Shown here: in pieces, positions 13,439 through 20,034 of the stretch | Numbering within the stretch: position 1 is the first letter of the stretch | Layout: each line of letters begins with the position of its first letter | NCBI GenBank assembly: GCA_947383275.1 | Contig: CANDCW010000045.1 | Location: 1-20,781, forward strand | Direction of reading: 5' to 3' | Origin: an uncultured Bacillota bacterium | GTDB taxonomy: Bacteria; Bacillota; Clostridia; Oscillospirales; Oscillospiraceae | Length of the DNA stretch: 20,781 nt | The notes under the pieces: generated by a model | What the model saw: only the letters and a program-made list of their open reading frames with translations | Database searches by the model: none | Told to the model about the DNA's origin: nothing | Position numbers and translations under genes: made by a program

Positions 13439-14131
13439 TTACGCCAGCTTTGCGCCATTGACCTTGACGCCGGGACCCATGGTAGCAGCTACAGTGCAAC
13501 TCTTGATATACTGGCCCTTGGCGGCAGCGGGCTTGGCCTTGATGATGGCGCCCATAAGGGCGTTAAAGTTCTCGCTCAGCTTCTCAGCACCGAAGGAGAC
13601 CTTGCCGATGGGGCAGTGGATGATGTTGGTCTTGTCCAGGCGGTACTCCACCTTACCGGCCTTAATCTCGTTGACGGCCTTGGTCACATCCATGGTGACG
13701 GTACCGGCCTTGGGGGAGGGCATCAGGCCCTTGGGGCCCAGCACCTTGCCCAGACGGCCCACCACGCCCATCATGTCGGGCGTAGCCACCACCACGTCGA
13801 AGTCAAACCAGTTTTCCTTCTGGATCTTCTCCACCAGATCCATCTCGCCTACGTAATCGGCGCCGGCGGCCTTGGCCTCATCGGCCTTGGCGGCCTTGGC
13901 AAAAACCAGCACGCGCTGCGTTTTGCCTGTGCCGTGGGGCAGGACAATGGCGCCGCGGACCTGCTGGTCGGCGTGGCGGGAATCGACGCCCAGCTTCACA
14001 TGCAGCTCCACGGTCTCGTCAAATTTGGCAGTGGCGGTGTCCACCACCAGCTTCATGGCATCAGCGGTATCGTACAGCGCGTTCTTGTCAATTTTCTTGG
14101 CGCTCTCCTGATATTTCTTTCCTCTAAACAT
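13439..14131 (-). CDS. rplA: Ribosomal protein L1
   Basis: A 230-aa large-subunit protein that forms the L1 stalk and helps release deacylated tRNA; in many bacteria it also represses its own operon by binding the leader. The start at 14131 (MFRGKKYQES) follows AAGGAGGGG at 14138-14146 and gives the usual length; the longer frame is rplK sequence. Recognised segments include KFDETVELHVKLGVD, RGAIVLPHGTGK, VVATPDMM and LGPKGLMPSPKAGT. It begins 13 bases after the rplK stop. A strong terminator follows, so rplJ-rplL are not part of this transcript. Confidence 0.98.
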   Translation of the reverse strand: MFRGKKYQESAKKIDKNALYDTADAMKLVVDTATAKFDETVELHVKLGVDSRHADQQVRGAIVLPHGTGKTQRVLVFAKAAKADEAKAAGADYVGEMDLVEKIQKENWFDFDVVVATPDMMGVVGRLGKVLGPKGLMPSPKAGTVTMDVTKAVNEIKAGKVEYRLDKTNIIHCPIGKVSFGAEKLSENFNALMGAIIKAKPAAAKGQYIKSCTVAATMGPGVKVNGAKLA

Positions 14132-14144
14132 TCTTGTCCCCTCC

Positions 14145-14570
14145 TTAGTCGCCCACCAGGATGCCCATGGAGCGGGCAGTGCCGGCAATCATGCTCATAG
14201 CGGCCTCGATGGAGGCGGCGTTGAGGTCGGGCATCTTGGTCTCGGCAATCTTGCGCACATCCTCCTTGCTGATGGTGGCCACCTTGTTCTTGTTGGGCAC
14301 GCCGGAGGCTTTGTCAAGGCCGCAGGCCTTCTTAATCAGCACGGGGGCGGGAGGAGTTTTGGTAACAAAGGTGAAGGAGCGGTCGGCGTAGACGGTGATG
14401 ATGACGGGGATAATCAGGCCCACATCGTTCTTAGTCCGCTCATTGAACTCCTTGGTGAAAGCGGCGATGTTCACGCCGTGCTGGCCCAGCGCAGGGCCGA
14501 CCGGGGGGGCGGGAGTCGCCTTGCCGGCGGGAATCTGAAGTTTTACGTATCCAGTTACTTTCTGTGCCAC
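14145..14570 (-). CDS. rplK: Ribosomal protein L11
   Basis: A 141-aa protein of the GTPase-associated centre of the 50S subunit, where it contacts elongation factors and, in bacteria with RelA, transmits the stringent signal. The N-terminal domain starts MAQKVTGYVKLQIPAGKATP with the flexible PPVGPALGQHGVNI motif, and the C-terminal RNA-binding domain has the TKTPPAPVLIKKA linker and IAGTARSMGI end. It is full-length. A 131-base gap with hairpins separates it from nusG upstream, and rplA follows closely. Confidence 0.98.
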   Translation of the reverse strand: MAQKVTGYVKLQIPAGKATPAPPVGPALGQHGVNIAAFTKEFNERTKNDVGLIIPVIITVYADRSFTFVTKTPPAPVLIKKACGLDKASGVPNKNKVATISKEDVRKIAETKMPDLNAASIEAAMSMIAGTARSMGILVGD

Positions 14571-14701
14571 GAAAGAGCACCTCCATTTGAAAAATGTGGT
14601 CGTTTGGCGGGACGGTTAACGCCCCTCCCACTGTGCGGCGGAACGCCGCAGTCCGTTTTGTGTTATTACGCTCGCCGGTTTGCGGCGCGCGGCTTGAACG
14701 C
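14571..14701 (-). other. nusG-rplK spacer with hairpins, candidate L1 control leader
   Basis: This 131-base GC-rich spacer holds two hairpins on the - strand: GAACGC-GTAA-GCGTTC over the nusG stop codon (14696-14711) and TGCGGCG-TTC-CGCCGCA with a bulged closing pair (14630-14652). Neither has a T run, so they are not normal terminators. In other bacteria L1 binds the rplK leader to shut down translation; that this spacer does so is inference. Confidence 0.4.
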
Positions 14702-15226
14702 TTACGCGTTCGCCGGTTCGACCTGATCCAGCTCCAGCTCCACAGGGGTCTCGCGCCCAAACATGGACACCACCACCCGGACCTTGCCGTTGTCCAGATC
14801 GATCTCGTCCACGGTGCCCAGGAAGGACTCCAGGGCGCCGTCGGTGATGCGCACGGTGTCGCCCAGCTCATAGCTGACCACGACCTCCCGCTTCTCCACG
14901 CCCAGGGCGGCCACATCGGCCTCGCTCAGGGGGATGGCTTTATTGCCCTCACCCAAAAAGCCGGTAACGCCCCGGATATTGCGCACCACATGCCAGGTCT
15001 CGTCGTTCATCACCATTTTCACCAGAACATAGCCGGGGAACACCTTGCGTTCCACATCCTTGGGGCCATTGTCGGTGATCTCGGTAACTGTCTCCAGGGG
15101 GATGCTGATCTCATGGATCAGCTCGTGCATATTGCGGTTTTCCACGTACTTCTCGATGGTGGCCTTCACCGTGTTCTCATAGCCGGAGTAGGTGTGGACC
15201 ACATACCAGTTCGCGTTGTCAGCCAT
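14702..15226 (-). CDS. nusG: Transcription antitermination/pausing factor NusG
   Basis: A 174-aa RNA polymerase-binding factor that controls elongation, pausing and coupling to translation. The NGN domain starts NWYVVHTYSGYENTVKATIE (about residues 6-25) and includes VFPGYVLVKMVMNDETWHVV and NIRGVTGFLG; the C-terminal KOW domain includes ELGDTVRITDGALESFLGTV (about 120-140). The start at 15226 lies 5 bases after the secE stop, with AAAGGGTGA inside the end of secE as ribosome-binding site. The longer frame upstream is secE sequence. The secE-nusG order is the bacterial standard. Confidence 0.98.
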   Translation of the reverse strand: MADNANWYVVHTYSGYENTVKATIEKYVENRNMHELIHEISIPLETVTEITDNGPKDVERKVFPGYVLVKMVMNDETWHVVRNIRGVTGFLGEGNKAIPLSEADVAALGVEKREVVVSYELGDTVRITDGALESFLGTVDEIDLDNGKVRVVVSMFGRETPVELELDQVEPANA

Positions 15227-15231
15227 TCGCG

Positions 15232-15495
15232 TCACCCTTTGAAAGCGCCGATCAGCAGACCGATCACCTCGCCGGCGACGAAGTCGAATAGGGCAATGAA
15301 GATGCCGACCACAATCACGCAGGCGATGACAATCAGGGTGTTGTTGATGGTCTGCTTGCGGGTGGGCCACTGGACCTTCTTCAGTTCGCTCTTCATGTCC
15401 CGAAGCCACTTGCCCGCGCGGGCAAAGAAGCCGGGCTTGGCATTCTTGGTTTTGTCCTTTTTGGCGGCCTGGACGGCCTTTTCGTTTTCAGCCAT
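15232..15495 (-). CDS. secE: Preprotein translocase subunit SecE
   Basis: An 87-aa inner-membrane subunit that clamps SecY in the protein-export channel. It has a Lys-rich cytoplasmic N-terminus, the conserved amphipathic segment ELKKVQWPTRKQTINN (about residues 37-52), and one membrane helix (about 54-84), as in single-span Gram-positive SecE. It lies between rpmG (33-base gap) and nusG (5-base gap), the usual bacterial order. Confidence 0.97.
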   Translation of the reverse strand: MAENEKAVQAAKKDKTKNAKPGFFARAGKWLRDMKSELKKVQWPTRKQTINNTLIVIACVIVVGIFIALFDFVAGEVIGLLIGAFKG

Positions 15496-15528
15496 GCTTA
15501 CCCTTCTTTCCTTTCGGCCTTACGCCAA

Positions 15529-15696
15529 TCACTTCGTCTCATTGTGAACGGTGTGCTTCCTGCAGAAGGGGCAGTATTTGTTCAACTCCAGACGGTCGGG
15601 GGTATTCTTCTTGTTCTTAAAGGTATTGTAGTTTCTCTGCTTGCACTCAGAGCACCGCAGGGTGATCTTGATGCGCGCGCCGGCCTTTGCTGCCAT
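15529..15696 (-). CDS. rpmG: Ribosomal protein L33, zinc-binding type
   Basis: A 55-aa 50S protein read directly from the - strand. It begins MAAKAGARIKITLRCSECKQ and ends in KHTVHNETK. Two CxxC pairs (CSEC and CPFC) mark the zinc-binding form, which many Firmicutes replace with a cysteine-free paralogue when zinc is scarce. AAGGAGGTG lies 8 bases before the ATG. It is the first gene of the rpmG-secE-nusG-rplK-rplA operon and is preceded by a leader of about 230 bases. Confidence 0.97.
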   Translation of the reverse strand: MAAKAGARIKITLRCSECKQRNYNTFKNKKNTPDRLELNKYCPFCRKHTVHNETK

Positions 15697-15936
15697 TTGT
15701 TCGGCACCTCCTTTTTTATTTGACGGGCCCCGCGCCGGGCGCTTTCAAAAGAAAACGCCGGACACGGCCTGTCTCCTGCCGAAATCCAGCGCCAAAGAGC
15801 GCAAAAACGCGCTCAAAGGGGGTACGGTGGAAGTTCGGCTGCTGCCTCCCTGCGTCCTGAATCAGGTGGAGGGGTTCCGGGCGCCGGACACCGTATCCGC
15901 GCACGAAAAGAAAGCCCCTTTTCACAGGTATCGCTT
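15697..15936 (-). other. Long untranslated leader of the rpmG operon
   Basis: About 230 bases separate the predicted start site (near 15930) from the L33 start codon. It includes a hairpin GAGCGC-GTTTTT-GCGCTC (15797-15814) followed by TTT on the - strand and further GC-rich self-complementary patches near 15725-15745 and 15875-15890. A 69-codon open frame with a GTG start at 15925 spans it but has no ribosome-binding site. I recognise no known riboswitch or leader class. Confidence 0.45.
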
Positions 15937-15965
15937 ACTATACCACGCCTGTCCTCCCCCGTCAA
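15937..15965 (-). promoter_or_regulatory. Sigma-A promoter of the rpmG-secE-nusG-rplK-rplA operon
   Basis: On the - strand TTGACG (15965-15960), a 17-base spacer and TATAGT (15942-15937), with TGG just before the -10 (extended -10). Confidence 0.85.
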
Positions 15966-16026
15966 GCCCTTTTGGCCCTTTTTTGTTAAAAAACCGTGAA
16001 GTTTTTCTCCGGCAGGCAAAATAGAT

Positions 16027-16055
16027 TTGCAATCCAAAAACAGGTGTGGTATACT
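16027..16055 (+). promoter_or_regulatory. Sigma-A promoter of the CNNM/CorC-type gene
   Basis: TTGCAA (16027-16032), a 17-base spacer and TATACT (16050-16055), again with an extended TGG. Predicted start near 16062 gives a 75-base leader. Confidence 0.78.
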
Positions 16056-16136
16056 CCTGATTTAAATATACCCGCTCCGGGGGCGGGCAAACCAAAAATA
16101 CATCATAAAACAGTAAATGGAGTTGATTGTTCCTCT

Positions 16137-17387
16137 ATGGAAATAGACAGTACCAGCATCGCCATGCTAACCACCCTGCTGATTCTGGTGGTCATGTCGG
16201 CCTATTTCTCCGCCACGGAGACCGCTTATACCTCTCTGAACCGCATCCGCCTGAAAAACCGCGCGGAAAACGGCAGCCGCCGGGCGGAAAAGACCCTGGC
16301 CCTGGCCGAGGAGTACGACAAGCTGCTGTCCACCATTCTCATCGGCAACAACATTGTCAATATCACCGCCACCACCGTGTCCACCGTGCTGTGCACCAGG
16401 TGGTTCCGCCAGTACGGCCCCACCGTGGCTACCGTGGCCCTTACTGTCATTATCCTGGTTTTTGGCGAAATAACCCCAAAAAGCCTGGCCAAGGAGCGCC
16501 CGGAAGACTTTGCTATGTTTGCCCAGCCCCTGCTTAAGCTGTTTATGGTGGTGCTCACGCCGCTGAACTTCCTGTTTACCCAGTGGAAGAAGCTGATGAG
16601 CAAGGTGTTCCGGGCCAAAGGGGACGACGGCATCACCGAGGAGGAGCTGGTGGGCATGGTGGATCAGGCCGAAACCGAGGGCGGGCTGGATGAACACGAG
16701 GGCGACCTGATCCGCAACGCTATCGAATTCAACGATCTTGAAGTATCTGAGCTGCTCACCCCCCGGGTGGACCTCACCGCAGCCGATGAGGACAGCACGA
16801 TAGAGGAATTGGCCTCCCTCTTCGCCGAGACGGGTTACTCCCGCATCCCCATCTACCATGAGACCATCGACAATATTGTGGGCTTCGTCCACGAGAAGGA
16901 TCTCTATGCTGCCCGCTACCGGGGGGAAGCCGCACTGTCCAAACTGATCTCCCCGGTATTCTGCACCACCGGCAACACCAAAGCCTTTGACCTGCTGCGC
17001 ATCCTGCAGAAAAACAAGGTCCACATGGCTGTGGTGGTGGACGAATACGGCGGCACCCAGGGCATCGTCACCCTGGAGGACATTCTGGAGGAGCTGGTGG
17101 GCGAAATCTGGGATGAACACGACGAGGTCATCGAAACCTTTCAAAAGCAGCCTGACGGCAGCTATCTCATCGCCTGTTCCGCCAATCTGGACGACATGTA
17201 CGACCTATTTCAGGTAAAGGGGGCCTGCGGCGCCGCCACCGTCTCCGGCTGGGTGCTGGAGCAGGTAGGTCGGGTCCCCGAGGCTGGGGACTGCTTCCAG
17301 GCCGAAGGGCTGGACGTCACCGTCACCAAGGTGGAGCAGCGGCGGGTGCTGGAAATCCAGGTCAGAGTGCTGGAAGAGGAAAAATAA
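16137..17387 (+). CDS. CNNM/CorC (HlyC)-family membrane protein with CBS domains
   Basis: A 416-aa inner-membrane protein often labelled hemolysin; family members move or sense Mg2+/Co2+ and other divalent metals. It has an N-terminal DUF21 membrane domain (about residues 6-190; SAYFSATETAYTSLNRIRL and ILVFGEITPKSLAKE are signatures), a CBS-domain pair (about 215-335; LLTPRVDLTAADED, GYSRIPIYHETIDNIVGFVHEKDL, VVDEYGGTQGIVTLEDILEELVGEI) and a C-terminal CorC/HlyC domain. I take the ATG at 16137, which begins the first membrane segment; the upstream open frame crosses the promoter. The ribosome-binding site is weak (GGAG about 14 bases before), so the exact start is less sure. It is monocistronic. 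Confidence 0.92.
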   Translation: MEIDSTSIAMLTTLLILVVMSAYFSATETAYTSLNRIRLKNRAENGSRRAEKTLALAEEYDKLLSTILIGNNIVNITATTVSTVLCTRWFRQYGPTVATVALTVIILVFGEITPKSLAKERPEDFAMFAQPLLKLFMVVLTPLNFLFTQWKKLMSKVFRAKGDDGITEEELVGMVDQAETEGGLDEHEGDLIRNAIEFNDLEVSELLTPRVDLTAADEDSTIEELASLFAETGYSRIPIYHETIDNIVGFVHEKDLYAARYRGEAALSKLISPVFCTTGNTKAFDLLRILQKNKVHMAVVVDEYGGTQGIVTLEDILEELVGEIWDEHDEVIETFQKQPDGSYLIACSANLDDMYDLFQVKGACGAATVSGWVLEQVGRVPEAGDCFQAEGLDVTVTKVEQRRVLEIQVRVLEEEK

Positions 17388-17390
17388 GTG

Positions 17391-17421
17391 AAGGGCCTGC
17401 CCTTTTGGGCAGGCCCCTTTT
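17391..17421. terminator. Bidirectional terminator
   Basis: A 10-bp stem GGGCCTGCCC / GGGCAGGCCC with a TTTT loop, followed by CTTTTC on the + strand and an A/T-rich tail on the - strand. It separates the converging CorC-type and anti-sigma genes. Confidence 0.85.
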
Positions 17422-17423
17422 CG

Positions 17424-18152
17424 TCAGGGGGAGAGATCGTAGGTCTGGCTGTACTCAAACACCAGATAGCCGCCCTGAGGCAGTTCCAGGTAGACAGGGC
17501 CCTCCCAGCCCTCTCCCTGAATCCACAAGGGACAGCCGGTATACCAGCCGCTAACCGTGTAGGGGAGCTTGAAATCCTCCTCCGTTTCCAGCTGCCTCAG
17601 CCGGCCCAGGCTGCGGCAGCCCTCGGGAAGCGCCTCCAGCTGGGGGATTTCCACCTGCGGATCATTGGCCGCAACCCCGTCAAACCGGCAATGATAGGCG
17701 TACTGCGTGGCTCCATCGGTGATACAGATGCGGACAACATAATATTCCGGCTCGGAGCTCCCCGCGCCGGGGGGCGTAAAGGAGGCGTCGGGCTCCTGAG
17801 GGAGCGGTTCTCCGCTGGGCCTGTCGAGCTCCGTCTCATCTCCCGCGCTGCCGGCCTGCCCCCCCCAAGGAAGCGAGTCTCCGCCCTCCGGGCTGAGCGG
17901 AGCGCTGGCAGAGGGCTCGCCGCCGGCAGGGGCGGACGCCGCAGGAGCGGACGCCCCGCCGCTCATATTATTTGCCCCGCCAACCGTGCCCAGACGGGCC
18001 GCCCCGTAGCCCAGAACCAGCACCACCGCGAAGCTGGCCGCCAGGCCCAGCCAAGGGCCGCCGCCGCGCCTGGAGCGGCGGTACTCCTCCGCCTCCTGAA
18101 TCAGATCGTCATCCAGCAGGCCCATGGCGTTCAAAAGATGCTCGCCGGTCAT
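17424..18152 (-). CDS. Single-pass membrane protein, probable anti-sigma factor
   Basis: A 242-aa protein overlapping the upstream ECF sigma gene by 4 bases (ATGA), the usual arrangement for a sigma/anti-sigma pair. The short N-terminal segment has GLLDDDLIQEAEEYRR (about residues 11-26), like clostridial anti-sigma proteins that lack the zinc finger. A membrane helix spans about 34-54. Then comes a disordered linker rich in Gly, Ala, Ser, Pro and Glu (about 56-132) and a folded C-terminal domain with paired Cys and Trp residues (YYVVRICITDG, YTVSGWYTGCPLW, YLELPQGGYLVFEY). The role is inferred from context; I do not recognise the outer domain and cannot name its signal. Confidence 0.72.
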   Translation of the reverse strand: MTGEHLLNAMGLLDDDLIQEAEEYRRSRRGGGPWLGLAASFAVVLVLGYGAARLGTVGGANNMSGGASAPAASAPAGGEPSASAPLSPEGGDSLPWGGQAGSAGDETELDRPSGEPLPQEPDASFTPPGAGSSEPEYYVVRICITDGATQYAYHCRFDGVAANDPQVEIPQLEALPEGCRSLGRLRQLETEEDFKLPYTVSGWYTGCPLWIQGEGWEGPVYLELPQGGYLVFEYSQTYDLSP

Positions 18153-18709
18153 ACCGCCACCCCCTCCTTCTCCAGCTCCAGCCTCAGCTTGTTCCGCATA
18201 CGGTGGAGCTTCGACTTTACCTGCCCCGTACTCATCCCGAACCGGCCCGCCAAATCGCTCAGCGGCTCCAGGCTGAAGTACCGGCGGACAAATAGGGCCC
18301 GGTCCACCTCCGGCTGGCTGCGGAGGAAGGCGGAGATGATAGCCGCCGTCTCTTCAGCCTCCAGATTTTCCTCGGGACTGCTGTGGTCTGGGATGCAGTC
18401 CTCCAGCTCATGGAGGGCCACCTCCACCTGGCTGCCCCCACGCTTGGCGGCTCTCAACCGCCGCCACCGGTCCAGGGACAGGTTTCGGGTCAGCTTGCCG
18501 AAAAAAGCGGACAGAATCCCGGGCCTCTGGGGCGGCATGGCGTTCCACGCGTGAAGCCAGGTGTCGTTGACGCACTCCTCCGCGTCCTCGTTGCGGTCCA
18601 GGATGCGCCGGGCAATGGTGTGGCAGTAGGGGCCGTATTTTCGTTCGCTCTCCGCAATGGCCTGCTGGGACCGGGCCCAGTACAAGTCGATAATCTTGCC
18701 GTCCTCCAT
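18149..18709 (-). CDS. ECF-type RNA polymerase sigma factor
   Basis: A 186-aa sigma-70-family protein. Region 2 is at about residues 20-75 (HTIARRILDRNEDAEECVND then TWLHAWNAMPPQRPG, and FGKLTRNLSLDRWRRLRAAKR), and region 4 at about 125-180 (LFVRRYFSLEPLSDLAGRFG and STGQVKSKLHRMRNKLRLEL). The start at 18709 follows AGGAGG at 18719-18724. It differs clearly in sequence from the first ECF factor in the window and has a partner membrane protein with a 4-base overlap. No autoregulated ECF-type promoter could be identified by eye in the 100 bases upstream. Confidence 0.9.
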   Translation of the reverse strand: MEDGKIIDLYWARSQQAIAESERKYGPYCHTIARRILDRNEDAEECVNDTWLHAWNAMPPQRPGILSAFFGKLTRNLSLDRWRRLRAAKRGGSQVEVALHELEDCIPDHSSPEENLEAEETAAIISAFLRSQPEVDRALFVRRYFSLEPLSDLAGRFGMSTGQVKSKLHRMRNKLRLELEKEGVAV

Positions 18710-18729
18710 GGGCGGAAGCCTCCTCTCTG

Positions 18730-18825
18730 TTTTTGCGCTATCAAGACCTCTTTGTGAAAGGGGCTCCGCCCCCAGGGCTGCGGGGGCTGTACTGTTCCGT
18801 GTGTTTTGCCCCCGCCTATCCAGAC
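18730..18825 (-). repeat. GC-rich self-complementary patch upstream of the second sigma gene
   Basis: Alternating hairpin arms are visible: GGGGCTCCGCCCC near 18759-18771 and GCCCCC / GGGGGC pairs that could form different mutually exclusive stems across 18766-18812. No T run and no clear promoter. It may be an extragenic palindrome or an mRNA structure. Confidence 0.35.
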
Positions 18826-18827
18826 GC

Positions 18828-18867
18828 AAACCCGCGCCGGAGGTTTCGCCCCCGGCGCGGGTTTTTT
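18828..18867. terminator. Terminator after the flavin reductase-rubredoxin gene
   Basis: A 13-bp stem AAACCCGCGCCGG / CCGGCGCGGGTTT with an 11-base loop. The T run is longer on the + strand (six Ts) than on the - strand, but the only neighbouring gene ending here is the - strand reductase, 8 bases away. Confidence 0.75.
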
Positions 18868-18874
18868 GAATATA

Positions 18875-19495
18875 TCAGGCCAGGGGTTCAAAATCGGAAG
18901 CCGGGTGCTTGCACAGCGGGCAGATATAATCGGCGGGCAGCTCATCGCCCTCGTAGACGTAGCCGCAGACCTTGCACACCCAGCGTTTCTTTTCGCCGGA
19001 GGGGGCCGCCGCCCCGGGCTTAGGCTTGATATTGGCCTGGTAATAGGCGTAGGTGGCGCTGGGCTCGGAGGAGATCACGCCGCCGTCCAGCACATCGGCC
19101 AGGAACAGCGTGTGGGTGCCCAGGTCAGTGGCGGACACCACCTTGCAGCTCAGCCAGGCGTTGGTCCCCCGGGTGACGTAGCAGATGCCGTCGGCGTCCC
19201 GGCCGGTGTGCTCCTCAAAGCCGGCAAACTTATCCACGTCCCGGCCTGACTGGAAGCCAAAGCGCTGGAACAGGTCGAACTTGGCCTCCTCCGACAGGAC
19301 GGAGACGGTGAAGCGTCCAGTCTCCACCACCATATCGTGGGTGTAGTTGCTCTTGTTGACGGCCACCACAATGCGGTTGGGCTCCGTAGTCACCTGAATG
19401 GCGGTGTTGGTAATGCAGCCGTTGTCCTTGTCCCCCTGGCGGGCGGACAACACAAACAGCCCGTAGCTCAGGGAATACATAACCTTGTTGTCCAT
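18875..19495 (-). CDS. Flavin reductase-rubredoxin fusion (high-molecular-weight rubredoxin type)
   Basis: A 206-aa redox protein joining an FMN-binding flavin-reductase domain (about residues 5-155; SYGLFVLSARQGDKDNGCIT and NKSNYTHDMVVETGRFTVSV) to a C-terminal rubredoxin domain (about 170-206). The four iron-binding cysteines are Cys174, Cys177, Cys192 and Cys195 in VCKVCGY and CPLCK. This layout matches the Hrb proteins of acetogens, which take electrons from NADH and feed flavodiiron proteins that reduce nitric oxide or oxygen; that role is inferred. The start at 19495 follows AAGGAGGAAA. It has its own promoter and is divergent from blaI. Confidence 0.93.
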   Translation of the reverse strand: MDNKVMYSLSYGLFVLSARQGDKDNGCITNTAIQVTTEPNRIVVAVNKSNYTHDMVVETGRFTVSVLSEEAKFDLFQRFGFQSGRDVDKFAGFEEHTGRDADGICYVTRGTNAWLSCKVVSATDLGTHTLFLADVLDGGVISSEPSATYAYYQANIKPKPGAAAPSGEKKRWVCKVCGYVYEGDELPADYICPLCKHPASDFEPLA

Positions 19496-19527
19496 AAGAT
19501 TTCCTCCTTCAGTTTGATACACGTTCC

Positions 19528-19557
19528 AGTATAGGCAGTTTACCATAGTTTTGCCAA
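19528..19557 (-). promoter_or_regulatory. Sigma-A promoter of the flavin reductase-rubredoxin gene
   Basis: On the - strand TTGGCA (19557-19552), an 18-base spacer and TATACT (19533-19528). The leader is about 26 bases. Confidence 0.75.
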
Positions 19558-19590
19558 GAAGTCCACCGGCTATCCGGAAAAATTTGTTGG

Positions 19591-19619
19591 TTGACATTGT
19601 AGACCTTTTGTGGTACGAT
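19591..19619 (+). promoter_or_regulatory. Sigma-A promoter of the blaI-blaR1 operon
   Basis: TTGACA (19591-19596), a 17-base spacer and TACGAT (19614-19619) with an extended TGG. It is covered by the BlaI-type operator. Confidence 0.85.
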
Positions 19620-19629
19620 AGGTCTACAA
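19597..19629. promoter_or_regulatory. Candidate BlaI operator
   Basis: TTGTAGACC (19597-19605) and GGTCTACAA (19621-19629) are perfect 9-base inverted arms with a 15-base centre that contains most of the spacer and the -10 box. A third TTAGACC follows at 19631-19637. The TGTA/TACA core resembles BlaI/MecI-type sites, so self-repression is likely. Confidence 0.78.
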
Positions 19630-19653
19630 ATTAGACCAAAGGAGCTGGCTACT

Positions 19654-20034
19654 ATGGACAACGCAAACCTCACCAACAGCGAGTGGTATGTATTGGACTG
19701 CCTGTGGGAGCGGTCGCCCCAAACGGTGATGGAGCTGGTGGAAACGCTGAAAGCCCGGCTGGGCTGGGCCAAGAGCACCACCATCACCACCCTGCGGCGG
19801 ATGGAGGACAAGGGGCTGGTACTGTGCGCAGTGGAGGGGCGGACGAAGCATTACAGCCCCGCCGTCCCCAGGGACCGGGCTGTCCGGGGGGAGACCCGCT
19901 CCTTCCTGAACAAGGTCTACCGGGGCAGCGTGGGCCTGATGATGTCCGCTTTGGCGGAGGACAAGGCCCTGTCCCGAGAGGAGATCGACGAGCTGTACGA
20001 AATCCTGCGCAAGGCGGAGGAGGGACAGAAATGA
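19654..20034 (+). CDS. blaI: BlaI/MecI-family transcriptional repressor
   Basis: A 126-aa winged-helix repressor. The DNA-binding domain (about residues 1-75) reads LTNSEWYVLDCLWERSPQTV, then the recognition helix WAKSTTITTLRRMEDKGLV; the C-terminal dimer part holds FLNKVYRGSVGLMMSAL. In known systems BlaI sits on its own operon and resistance genes until the BlaR1 sensor triggers its cleavage. AAAGGAG lies about 10 bases before the ATG. It overlaps the next gene by 4 bases (ATGA), so repressor and sensor are made together. No beta-lactamase is in view, so regulation of other cell-envelope genes is possible. Confidence 0.92.
   Translation: MDNANLTNSEWYVLDCLWERSPQTVMELVETLKARLGWAKSTTITTLRRMEDKGLVLCAVEGRTKHYSPAVPRDRAVRGETRSFLNKVYRGSVGLMMSALAEDKALSREEIDELYEILRKAEEGQK

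Noticed and set aside
15716..15925. 69-codon open frame filling the rpmG leader, as a possible leader peptide
   Set aside because: It has a GTG start without a ribosome-binding site, basic low-complexity composition and no run of regulatory codons; kept only as part of the leader description.
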